Shown piece after piece: positions 1 to 8,639 of a DNA stretch of 21,683 bases. Origin of the DNA: Priapulus caudatus (lineage: Eukaryota > Priapulida > Priapulimorpha > Priapulimorphida > Priapulidae); NCBI RefSeq assembly GCF_000485595.1, contig NW_014577660.1:159685-181367 (forward strand), written 5' to 3'. Each line of letters begins with the position of its first letter. Position 1 is the stretch's first letter. Position numbers and translations under genes: made by a program. The notes under the pieces are model-generated. The model had not been told where the DNA came from and made no database searches. It was given only the letters and a program-made list of their open reading frames with translations.

Positions 1-478
1 ATACATTTTAAGCGCGATTAAAAACCACTGTTCTGATTGGCTGGAATTCAAGCGCGCTTAAAATACATTTTAAGCGCGATTAAAAACCACTGTTCTGATT
101 GGCTGGAATTCAAGCGCGCTTAAAATACATTTTAAGCGCGATTAAAAACCACTGTTCTGATTGGCTGGAATTCAAGCGCGCTTAAAATACATTTTAAGCG
201 TGATTAAAAACCACTGTTCTAATTGGCTGGAATTTAATCACGCTTAAAATACATTTTAAGCGTGATTAAAAACCATTGTTGATTGGCTGAAATTTAATCG
301 CGCTTAAAATGCACTTTAAGCGCGATTAAAATACATTTTAAGCGCGATTAAAAACCACTGTTCTGATTGGCTGGAATTTAATCGCGCTTAAAATACATTT
401 TAAGCGCGATTAAAAACCACTGTTCTGATTGGCTGGAATTTAATCGCGCTTAAAATACATTTTAAGCGCGATTAAAAT
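1..478. repeat. 62-bp palindromic satellite array
   Basis: Tandem array of seven units at 1, 63, 125, 187, 249, 331 and 393, each 62 bp except the fifth (60 bp). Partial units lie at 309-330 and 455-478. The first three units are identical. Each junction carries the palindrome TTTAATCGCGCTTAAAAT - ac - ATTTTAAGCGCGATTAAA, with 18-bp arms that are perfect at 377-414 and 439-476. The palindromes are separated by a 24-bp linker containing CTGATTGGCTGG, which read on the minus strand is a CCAATCAG-type CCAAT box. Units 1-3 carry a changed right arm (TTCAAGCGCGC). The array runs off the left edge of the window, so its full length is unknown. It could be satellite DNA or a tandemly amplified MITE. 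Confidence 0.95.
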
Positions 479-590
479 AGGTAGGTTTTGGCGGTAATGG
501 CCTTCCATAGTGAACTGCCCAGGCTGAACAGGCACCGCGGACGATGTTGTTGTTTACAGATGCACAGACGAAGAACATTGGAGTTGCCTG

Positions 591-848
591 CTAGCAAGCA
601 TCCACACAAGCACCACAGGCATTCACACAAGTACCCATGCATGTTGTCCAAGTCGATGCTTCAAATATACATGTACAGGTATCTTCATTTGTATTAGGTA
701 TACCGTTCGTTGTGTTGGCATTCCACATGCAACTATCACAGTTATTTGTTAAATCTTGCAGTTTATTTAATTGTTTGTCAAATGTTGCCATGTTATTATG
801 TAACTTACATGTGTATTTTCTTCCATGCCCAGAGAAGGGCCCGTTCAA
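591..848 (-). CDS. Cys-rich small reading frame, unrecognised
   Basis: An 85-codon minus-strand frame with a possible internal start at its 20th codon (MATFDKQLNKLQ). The last 30 residues hold seven cysteines in the order CxC, CxxxC, CxxxC, CxxC, CxxxC, ending directly at a TAG. The DNA under the last cysteines is a quasi-repeat of about 12 bases (CTTGTGTGGATG type), so the cysteine pattern may come from low-complexity expansion. There is no signal peptide. A GTAAGT donor-like site lies near 810 on the minus strand, so the upper part might instead be an exon end. No family recognised. It could be a small secreted-protein exon or a chance frame. Confidence 0.18.
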   Translation of the reverse strand: MNGPFSGHGRKYTCKLHNNMATFDKQLNKLQDLTNNCDSCMWNANTTNGIPNTNEDTCTCIFEASTWTTCMGTCVNACGACVDAC

Positions 849-874
849 GAAATAAAACCATTGTCATTATCATT

Positions 875-957
875 GCTACCGCTACCACCACCACCACCAC
901 CACCACCACCACCACCACTACTACTACTACTACTGCTACTACTACTACTACTACTGT
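875..957. repeat. CCA/CTA trinucleotide microsatellite
   Basis: A run of about 12 CCA triplets passes into a run of CTA triplets with one interrupting CTG. It creates a long artificial threonine run on the plus strand, which is not evidence for a protein. AATAAA at 851-856 lies just before it on the plus strand. Confidence 0.9.
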
Positions 958-993
958 AGTGGCCCTAGGGGTAGCCACATGCACTGGACTTTC

Positions 994-1017
994 ACACGTG
1001 CTGTGGTTAGCACGTGT
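994..1017. other. E-box hairpin
   Basis: Perfect inverted repeat ACACGTGCT / AGCACGTGT with 9-bp arms and a 6-base spacer. Each arm contains the palindrome CACGTG, the classical E-box core bound by bHLH factors. Whether it is functional cannot be told. Confidence 0.45.
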
Positions 1018-1190
1018 AATTTATTTGTGTCGGGATCATTTTCTGCTCCTACCGTAAAGGTAGGACGGTGATGCAGTAGCAAGAAAAACCCCAGAGTGAA
1101 ATGAACGCAAGTCCTTAGAGTCTTTATACAACAAATGGTTTTATTCATCGTATACGAATAACATTCACTGCATGTATCTCAAATATAGCG

Positions 1191-1215
1191 TATATATATA
1201 TATATATATATATTG
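1191..1215. repeat. TA dinucleotide microsatellite
   Basis: About 12 TA repeats directly abut the left end of the solo LTR. ATATATAT resumes at 1832 immediately after the LTR, so the LTR split a single TA tract. Confidence 0.85.
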
Positions 1216-1831
1216 TAAGCGGGCGAAACCCCACACGCCAGGGAAAGTTATGGTAATGCGAGAACGCAACCGGTGTCAGGAGAATGTATGAAACAGGGAC
1301 GGGAGAGTCAGCGGCGGGACGGAGGTCAAAGAGAGCCGTGACTCGAGATGGCGCCGTCTAGCTGGAAGCCCGGTCATGAATCCCCGAATCCTTGCGCATT
1401 GTGACAGCTTAGACAATGACCAGATGATCTATGACATCAGGGCCAAAATCGGACCATGGACCGCGCACCTACACCATATTCGGTATTGTAAGATAGCGGT
1501 TGAAATCCTCACTCCACCGTGTTCGGGAAGGCCGGTTGGTCAGAAGGGGAGCTAAATGGGATCTGTGACGTAAGGGAAGAAACGCGATCGCGGGACTGGG
1601 GCGCGACGTATATAAGGTGGAAGCCATCGCTTCTCGAGGCTTGGACCAGCCACCCGCTGAGAAAGGTGTAGTGTGTAGTAACCGCTCTTGCTTTCGGTAG
1701 TGCACGGAGACTTTATGTATTGTATTAGAGATTGAGTAAACACCAGCTAGTGAACATTACTCTTGTCTTGCCTTATCTCTATCAGTCTACTACAGACCTT
1801 CTACTAGGGTAGTGCGAATCACGTGTCTACA
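1216..1831 (+). mobile_element. Solo LTR (616 bp)
   Basis: The segment begins TGTAAGCGGG and ends GTGTCTACA, giving the TG...CA ends and TGTA/TACA inverted termini of retroviral-type LTRs. It interrupts a TA tract, and ATAT flanks both sides, consistent with a 4-6 bp target duplication (not exactly countable inside the repeat). A TATA box (TATATAA, 1609-1615) in a G+C-rich context and AGTAAA (1735-1740), a possible weak polyadenylation signal, have the spacing of a U3-R-U5 promoter unit read on the plus strand. No second copy of this LTR and no internal region are present in the window, so it is most simply a solo LTR left by recombination. Superfamily is undetermined; Ty3 or BEL/Pao would fit. 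Confidence 0.7.
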
Positions 1832-1896
1832 ATATATATTACTCATGTCACGTTTACGTTACCTCGTTAGGTTATTACACGTTTAACATAACTCTT

Positions 1897-1902
1897 AGCT
1901 AT
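1897..1902. repeat. Target-site duplication, left copy
   Basis: AGCTAT directly before the left LTR. The same six bases follow the right LTR at 6096-6101. Confidence 0.65.
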
Positions 1903-2882
1903 TGTGACGAATTCGGCTTCCTCTACGACCCGCGGGGTGTCACGGCCCCAACCCAGGCACGCAGGTAGTGGCACGGCGATGAGAGAATAAGCGCGAGATA
2001 GATGTAGAGTAGATGCGATCTGGACCGGGGTCCGCTGATTTATTGCGCATAGAGTACTGGCCAGCACCGCTCGGATCGACCGGTCACACGAGCGGTGCTC
2101 TCGACACATGCCATCACTCTAGAGGTCGCCCGCTGACCGCACCGGATGCGCGACACACGTAGAATACAACTGCAAGGTTACAGTAGCTCCCTGCATTTCC
2201 AAGCAGGCAATTTATCTGTCGATCACGTTCAACATAAACACTACTAGTCAGTCAGTTACTAGGGCCTAGCACTACCATTTGACGGCGCGAACGGCGGCAA
2301 CGTAGAATTTACGAGGCTGAACCGCATACAGCAAAACACGTACTCACATCCACCTGCTGCTTTACGTCGACTTCCTTCACATAAAGACTAACACTACTAG
2401 TAGTAGTAGCCATACCTCACACACCATTGACGGCTCGAACGCAACGGTAAGGATTACAGGCTGAACGACCATCAACAAACAGCGTACCTCACTCCCTCTG
2501 CTGCCTTTACGGTCGAATCGCTTCACATGTAAACACTTACGTAGTAGTCAGTAACTAGCCTCAGCACACGCATTGACGGCTCGAACGGCACGTAGAATTT
2601 ACGAGGCTGAACCCATACCACAAACACGTACTAATCTCGCGTGCTGCCTGGACGCAAGACAAATCACAATAACATGCCGTCGGCTCCCCTCAAGCACCCT
2701 TAGAGTGGCCTAGATCCAGAGAAAAAGAAGAGAGAGCGTTCTATATACACGCTCCTTATCCAAAACTCACTACTACCATTCGCGTGGCGACACAATGAGT
2801 GTGACAGGCCACGCCGCCCTTTTGGAACGCGTGCAGGCTAGGCTAGCTAGGCTAGCGTACGCGTCAACACGGCGTGTGCACA
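1903..2882 (-). repeat. Left LTR with three internal subrepeats
   Basis: About 980 bp, aligning along its length to 5205-6095. Its middle (about 2215-2640) contains three tandem subunits of roughly 135-150 bp, each with a TTTACGTCGA-like start, a run of CTAGTAGTAG type, the core GACGGCTCGAACG and then GAGGCTGAACC. The outer part has the minus-strand AATAAA at 2039-2044. The exact inner end (2869 or 2882) is uncertain because the two LTRs differ by many small insertions and deletions. Confidence 0.75.
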
Positions 2883-5204
2883 CGCCCACAACAGCTCGCG
2901 GGCCGCCCATCTATTGCACACAAAATTCGCATTACACTGCCGCCCTGTCCCACACCTTTTGCGCGACTCCTGGGTGCCAACCATATTCGTCGGCTTCCTT
3001 GCCCCCGGAGTCGGACCATTGCTGGCCGGGAAACCGCTGCACCCGCAACACCAGAGATTGATACACCACAATATAGACCCAAAAGGGTAATGTCCACTTG
3101 CCCGAACCGAAACCCCTCGCAAAAACGACAACAACTTGGTCACATGGACCGAATACCGGCATACTTTAGAGACCCACAACCATGGGCGGTACGAAATCAT
3201 ACCCGCCTTAACACACAATAGTGAACACGCGCCCTTAACATACATAAACAACGTGCCTGACCACAACCCCGTCAAAATCCGACCAACACCCGTCGCTCTA
3301 GAACAACGCATGCAACAACCCCCAAAATACAATATCACGCGTGTCTACTGTCATCCATCCGCAAGGCAACGCCTGGGGATGCGCGCATGACCGCGATCCC
3401 CAGCCGGTCAACAAACCGTGTCAGCAACACGCGCAGCTTCCAGTCCAATACAACCTCTGCTAGCAATCTCCAACAGCGCTCACGGACACAGTCCAATACA
3501 CAATTCCAATACAGCTCGCAGCGACAACAGCACGCACACGAGTCAATACGACATCCGCCGTGCTTAATGTTCCTACGCAATTTCTAATGATGATTTCTCA
3601 TACATTTCTAGTCCGCGCAGGGACCCGACACGCGCCACAGAGCTAGCTGCACCTCCGATGGCGCGGCAGCAGCGTACCAATAAGCGCGAACGACGGCGTA
3701 CTCGGTGAAAGCGCATGTATTCACTTCAGCTAGAATTTCATTCGTAACTAATGAAGCTCTACTAAAATCAACATCACACATGCGCCACGGATGGAACCGC
3801 GCATGTATACATCCCGCAGCTCTGTCCGCTGGCAATCGTCTCTCTACACGCGGCGTGACATCGTCCTTGCGCGGTAGTTAGCTCGTCGCGTTTTAATGTC
3901 GCTCTGGCCGTTTCTCTACACGCGGCGGGTTGTGTTCCCGGCGTGAGACGCTTCGTAACTAATATGTTATTTACAACACACGCCGGAGAACACTTCCGCA
4001 TGCGAATGATTCTTTACTAACATTTTGCGAGAGTACTCAGCCGCCGGAGAACACCTTCGTATGGGCCGTACTTAACTACGTACACAGATACAATAATTCG
4101 CGGAGAACTCGGTACATCATCCCTAAACTCCTGATATAGCGTAGCCTACCTCTCCTGTTACCCCTGTCTGCCCCAGTCCCAGGGCAATATCTCAGACAGT
4201 ACGGCACTCATGTGGCGCAACCTGTGTGCGCCGCCTTCTTGCAGGGCCCGTGCTCGCCTCTACTCCCCTTTCTCTCTCAGATCTCCCCACACTCTCTCAC
4301 ATACACACCTCAGCTAACTCTGACTGCATTGGTGTCCGACGACGAAGTGGCGGCGGACTACGGCGTTTCCCACCAGGCCCGGTAACGGCTTCCGTTCCCC
4401 GGAAGAACAAAGGTTGTTGAAGGCAAACACGCCACGCACCCGGCGGACATCGATCGCGGCCGGCTTAATAACTCTAGCTGCGGTATCAATAGGCCCGTGT
4501 TTGGCCTAGCAGTAATTCAGTGAGGCGGTGTGTTGGTGTGGGGGTTGGTACTTGGTTTTTTTGGTTTTTTGTGGACGTGACCGCTACTCACACGCGGCCC
4601 CCTTCAAGACCACTGCGCCGGGTTGCTTCGTCCTTCTCGACGCCATTCTTCCCATCTCTATCTCGTAGCTCGTCACTGTTCGTGCTTGGCCGCTCGCTGT
4701 GTCGGCCAGTTCCTCCCTCCGCTATGCGACGGCTGGCGGAGTCTGCCTCCGGCTACTCCGCAGCCCTCGCTCTCTGTCCTCGCCGCTGCGGGCATCGTCC
4801 TGTCTTCAGCTCCGCTGCGCGTCCCTCTCGACTTTTCCTCGGCGCCAGTCCCTCCCGCTCGCTAGCTCTCCCCCGGCCGGGACATTTCTTAAGTGCGCTT
4901 CGGCGTGCGCTCTGCTGTACCTAAGCCGGGATCACAGGCTCGTGCTGATAACAGCGGTGATCATCGGCCAGCACGTGCCGATGCTCCCAGCTCGTGTTTG
5001 TATCCCCGCCCCGGAAAAAAATTACAGCAAGCGTTTCTGCCTTGAGGGCGGTACACAGGTGTTTGCCGCTGGTATTTCTACGCCCGTACGGCTTGGCGCT
5101 CCACTTATTTCACTGGCCGATAGCGAAGGGCAGCTTGACCCGGTCTTTCGCTCCGCGCGGCGTGGTCCTCCACGCCGAGCGCCTACTACCTGGTCACGGA
5201 CCAC
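2883..5204. other. Interior of LTR element, no identifiable protein
   Basis: A GC-rich interior. Open frames of 60-176 codons occur on both strands but show no retrotransposon motif, and none is supported as a gene. Visible structure: ACACGCGGCG-type repeats near 3848 and 3918; three spaced copies of CGCCGGAGAACAC-like sequence at 3981, 4042 and 4099 (about 60 bp apart); and a pyrimidine-rich, CpG-rich block at 4600-4900. The last 280 bases before the right LTR would be the 5' leader if the element reads on the minus strand. Confidence 0.5.
5190..5204 (-). other. Candidate primer-binding site
   Basis: Read on the minus strand, the bases next to the right LTR are G followed by TGGTCCGTGACCAGG. 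Primer-binding sites of LTR elements start with TGG, complementary to the CCA end of a tRNA. The matching tRNA was not identified, so this rests on position and the TGG start only. Confidence 0.35.
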
Positions 5205-6095
5205 TGTGACGAATTCTGGCTTCCTCTGACGACCGCGGGTGTCACGCGCCCAACCGCAGGCACGCAGGAGTGGCACGGCGGATGCGAGAATAAGCGCGAG
5301 ATAGATGTAAGAGTAGATGCGAATGGGACCGGGGTACGATTTATTGCTGAGTACTGGCGCGCACGCTCGCCGGACACGCGTGCCTCACCATCCTCTAACT
5401 TCTAGAGGTCGCCCCGCTGACTGCCACCGATCGCACACACGTAGAAAACACTCAAGTTAGCAGTAGCTCGCCTCTTTCCACAGGCACTTTACGTCGATCG
5501 TTCACGATAAACACTAACTAGTAAGTAAGTACTACCTCAGCAAGCACGATTGACGGCTCGAAGCACGGGTAGAATTACGAAGGCTGAACCCATCACAAAC
5601 GACTACTCACTCCCTTGCTGCCGTTACGTCGACGTTCAGATAAACTACTAGTAGTAGTACTAGCCTCAGCACACCATTGAGGCTCGAACGTCACGGGTAG
5701 GATTACGAGGCTGGAACCATCACAAACAACGCTACTCACTCCCTGCTCGCCTTTACGTCGATCGTTCACAGATAAACACGTACTAGTATTAGTACTAGCC
5801 TCAGCACACGATGAGGCTCGAACGCACGTAGAATTACGTATAGCTGAAGCCCATCACAAACCACGTACTAGACTCTCCTGCTGCCTTGACGCAAGAGCAA
5901 ACGACAAAACAACGTCTCCCCTCCAGCACGCTAAGAGTTCCTAGACGCAGAGAAAAAGAGAGAGACGTTCGAAACACCTCCTGTCCAAAACCTGCACCTA
6001 CCTTCGCTGGCGGCGACACAATGAGTGTGACAGGCCACCACCCTTTTGGAACGCCAGCTAGCTACGGCGTAGCTACGCAACGACTGTTGTTCACA
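5205..6095 (-). repeat. Right LTR with three internal subrepeats
   Basis: About 891 bp, the partner of the left LTR. It begins TGTGACGAATTC and ends TTGTTCACA, so TGTGA/TCACA form short inverted termini. The minus-strand AATAAA at 5340-5345 is conserved. Three tandem subunits occupy about 5490-5870. The conserved block GGCGACACAATGAGTGTGAC occurs at matching positions in both LTRs (near 6011 here and 2785 in the left copy). Confidence 0.75.
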
Positions 6096-6101
6096 AGCTA
6101 T
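6096..6101. repeat. Target-site duplication, right copy
   Basis: AGCTAT directly after TCACA of the right LTR, identical to 1897-1902. Confidence 0.65.
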
Positions 6102-7130
6102 AATCAGTCGTCAGTGGTTCGCCTTATTATTCACACATTCTTGCATCACTCTATATCTTCTACGGGTTAATATTGTAGCCCCGAGCGCCGTTCCCGTCTG
6201 TCTCTCCGCCGTCGTGTGCGCCGAGGCTCGGCGCCAGTTCGTCGGAATGGCAGTGTCTCCCTGTCCCGGGTAAGACTATAAGCTCCCTAGTAAGAGGTAT
6301 AACCTTCTCGGCCGTCGTCCCTGCTTCGTGGTGTGCTCGATCCACCCGACGGCGCGTTTCGTTTCGTTCGTGCCGTCAAGAACGGACTGATTTTACCGTT
6401 GGATCTGCTGGCTTATAATAAGACCCTTGCGGTGACGTAGGATGCAAGCCAGTGCCTCCCTGCTACACTGTGCCTCAGGGCCTGGTCGCTGTCACCCGCC
6501 CCGCCTCGACGCGTTTAATCGCTTTAACACCTGTGGCACGGGTGATGCAACTGCCTCTGATCCAGTATATGTCCGAGCGTACGCAACCACACGGCCCCAC
6601 GCCCGTCCGCGGCACGTGCCTCGCCGGGTGGGGCAACTCCCTCGCCCCGTGCGTGTACATGGTGCGCAACTCCCTTACCTCCCACATCTGGTAGCTATGG
6701 ACCCCCTCCCCCGCGCTTGTCTGTCGTTGGAGAAAACTTTCCATCTCTTGTTGCTGTTGAACTGGTCTCTGTTGTATGACGTCATCCGCCCCTGAAATCT
6801 CCACACTGCTACTGCTACTTACTAACTACTACTGCTGGCTTCTACTTCCTGCTGTTGAATTTTGAAATTATGTTGACTGGCTTAACCACCCTGCTATGGT
6901 CAGCTACAATAAGAAGCAGCCCGATTACATTACTCACTCCAATACCTGGGCACACGGTGAGATTCGGCTCAGCACGATACGTGTTCCGGGCATAACACCG
7001 TACTCGTAGTGTTCAAAAACCGCCCGTGCGTGGAAGAAAATAACAGGCTTTACAGCATAAACAGTATGTACGTGTATACTAAAGCAAGAGTTCATGATGA
7101 TTTCCGGACAATAACGAACAGCTGTTTGAA
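6102..7130. other. GC-rich region, no supported gene
   Basis: The GC-rich, CpG-containing part up to about 6950 has open frames on both strands (up to 117 codons plus, 109 codons minus). Frames stay open in such DNA by composition, and none has a recognisable domain or clear splice borders. A perfect CRE-like palindrome TGACGTCA is at 6777-6784. Several CTACTG/CTACTT triplet-like runs follow at 6810-6850. It could be promoter or CpG-island DNA or an old retroelement. Confidence 0.4.
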
Positions 7131-7134
7131 CAAA

Positions 7135-7140
7135 TTTATT
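7135..7140 (-). terminator. Candidate polyadenylation signal
   Basis: AATAAA on the minus strand, about 720 bases beyond the stop codon of the minus-strand exon at 7863-8058. It could end that gene's 3' untranslated region, but the stretch between is A+T-rich and such hexamers arise by chance. A plus-strand AATAAA lies beside it (7145-7150). Confidence 0.25.
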
Positions 7141-7862
7141 GAACAATAAACAAATGTGTCATGATAATAACTAAGCCTAATGCATAGTCTTGTAATACAA
7201 TATTATAATAACTGCAATATACAGTATATCGTGCTGGTACAATGCAGCAGTAACGCAAACATGAGCTACACACCATATGATAAACCCGTTGAACAAGAAC
7301 AAAATGCTGCAGCCGTTATAAAGTACTGTTTACTGTTTCAGTCACAGAGGCTACAGTTATTGAACGTTTCCATTAGTAATTGTGCAGGACCATAATAACG
7401 TGTACGTAATACATCCTAACATATACTTGAAAATGAACAACGAAAATGAAGCAGTTGGCCAGGCAGCGCAAAAACTAATCAAAAGAAACTAAACTTATAA
7501 CTCGTGACTAATGGAATTATGATAATTGATTAAATTAATAACATAACTAAACATGGAAAAAACACTGCTGTAGCAGAAATAGCTAGGAAGCAGTGCTACA
7601 CAGTCTCCCGTCAACCGTTTTCGTGGCTTTTTTTTCATGTGAAAAATCAGAAAAAAACGAGTTTCCAGTCAACCTCATAATAAACATTTTACCTTGACCC
7701 CCCCCCCCCAATTCAGTACATTATCTTCTACCTGAACAAATTTCAATAAACATTATTGCTGGTATACTTCCCACCACCATCCGACCACCAATTGGCAAGT
7801 CTTCATTATTTCACGTATGTAGATCAGTTGAGGGGAGCAAAACACGATACAAAACAATATTG
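7141..7862. other. AT-rich stretch, possible 3' UTR
   Basis: No supported gene. It contains a run of 12 C (7698-7709) and several T/A runs. If the minus-strand exon ending at 7863 is the last coding exon, this stretch would be its 3' untranslated region or downstream intron. Confidence 0.3.
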
Positions 7863-8058
7863 CTAGAGCACCATTGTGACACCTGACATGACTGCAACAG
7901 AAGCCCAGTACAAGTAAAGCCGACTTGCACTGCTCGCTCTTCCACAAAGAGAGTCTAATAATGTGTAAGTAGTTTGCTTAATAAATGGGTAAAAGTCTTC
8001 ACATTCTGTAGGCTCTCCAAGTGCATAAATGAGTGTAGCCACAATAGCATCCATCTTA
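7863..8058 (-). CDS. Exon of unidentified gene (candidate last coding exon)
   Basis: The minus-strand exon starts after a good acceptor (CTTCCTGTATTTCAG). Its first base T completes a codon left open by the exon at 8501-8630 (AG + T = Ser), and the frame then runs 64 codons to a TAG at 7863-7865. It reads KMDAIVATLIYALGEP, then a Glu/Asp/Cys-rich turn, then a Tyr/Leu-rich end. Codon use and the phase match argue for real coding sequence. The protein was not recognised; the helix-like composition would suit an alpha-solenoid or similar, but that is only an impression. A donor-like CAG|GTGTCA near 7876-7884 could end the exon slightly earlier, in which case the gene continues downstream. Confidence 0.55.
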
Positions 8059-8118
8059 CTGAAATACAGGAAGGTTGGCAATTATTGTCAGTAATACCAA
8101 TCAATCAATGATGGTAAC

Positions 8119-8425
8119 CAGTGATGTCCCATGATCGACTATAATCGATTATCGTTTTTTTATATTTTAAAATAAAATTTGCAAACATTGATGAAATGAT
8201 TCTTTATTTCATTTTTGTGTTTTTTTGTTGTTGCGAGCAAGTATAATACTGTTACATGGCTTTTAAAATATTGTATTATAAACAATACTGTATTATAAGA
8301 TATATGATATATTTTAATATCTGGTAGCCGCGATCAATAACATTTAACTGATTACCTTCGATCATCGATCGGTTGGGTGCAACCGATGATCGTTGATGAA
8401 ATTCCAACCGATTCCCATCACTAAA
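8119..8425. mobile_element. hAT-like MITE inside an intron
   Basis: About 307 bp, A+T-rich, without coding capacity. The left end is CAGTGATGTCCCATGATCGA and the right end, read inward on the minus strand, is TAGTGATGGGAATCGG, so the ends form degenerate inverted repeats of the CAGTGATG type seen in hAT transposons. ATGGTAAC before it (8111-8118) and TTGGTAAC after it (8426-8433) form a 7-of-8 match, as expected for an 8-bp hAT target duplication. CGATCATCGATCGGTTG / CAACCGATGATCG near 8362-8396 forms an internal hairpin related to repeats at 16012-16055 and 21195-21236. It sits in the intron between the exons at 8501-8630 and 7863-8058. Confidence 0.6.
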
Positions 8426-8500
8426 TTGGTAACTATGCATACAACAAGATATTATCGGGCCATTTCAGTTACTTTATATGCAATATTAATTCCTGCTCAC

Positions 8501-8630
8501 CTACAGTCTTCAGCACTTAGTGGTTTTCCACCAGTTGTGAAATCTATCTGCATCACATCTGTGGATAATTTTAGTTGCTCCTCCTGTGACAATTCTCCTG
8601 TCTTTCGTATACATGTTTCAAACTGCTCCA
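8501..8630 (-). CDS. Internal exon of unidentified gene
   Basis: A 130-nt minus-strand exon with textbook borders: acceptor AAAATTTCTTTGCAG before 8630 and donor AG|GTGAGC after 8501. It reads two bases, 42 full codons without a stop (EQFETCIRKTGELSQEEQ, later DVMQIDFTTGGKP), then two bases. The leftover AG joins the T opening the exon at 8058 to make a serine codon, so the two exons are in phase across an intron of 442 bases that holds the hAT-like MITE. The product is hydrophilic and Glu/Gln/Lys-rich, like a helical soluble protein. I do not recognise the family. Confidence 0.65.
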
Positions 8631-8639
8631 CTGCAAAGA

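Larger units (their letters stand above)
1903..6095 (-). mobile_element. LTR retrotransposon without visible gag-pol
   Basis: Two long direct repeats (1903-2882 and 5205-6095) start identically with TGTGACGAATTC and end in CACA/TCACA. The whole is flanked by AGCTAT on both sides. Minus orientation is favoured for two reasons. Both LTRs carry a minus-strand AATAAA roughly 140 bases from the minus-strand end. The interior bordering the right LTR begins on the minus strand with TGGTCCGTGACCAGG, which has the TGG start of a tRNA primer-binding site. No convincing polypurine tract was seen. The 2.3-kb interior shows no reverse transcriptase, integrase, protease or zinc-knuckle motif in any frame, so the element is either non-autonomous or badly decayed or misassembled. 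Confidence 0.7.

Noticed and set aside
1-478. CRISPR array
   Set aside because: The linkers between palindromes are nearly identical instead of unique spacers, and the context is eukaryotic.
710-1057. 115-codon plus-strand frame with a threonine run
   Set aside because: The run is encoded by the CCA/CTA microsatellite; no splice borders or domain.
2870-2900. Primer-binding site beside the left LTR or polypurine tract beside the right LTR (plus orientation)
   Set aside because: No TGG start after the left LTR and no purine run before the right LTR, so plus orientation is not supported.
2847-3338. 163-codon minus-strand frame in the LTR element
   Set aside because: No gag, pol or env motif; it overlaps the LTR end and frames on the other strand of similar length.
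4520-5229. 134- and 176-codon plus-strand frames inside the LTR element
   Set aside because: GC- and pyrimidine-rich DNA keeps several frames open; no retroelement motif and probable indels.
6442-6804. 117-codon plus and 109-codon minus overlapping frames
   Set aside because: Both are open because of base composition; neither has a recognisable domain or splice context, so strand cannot be chosen.
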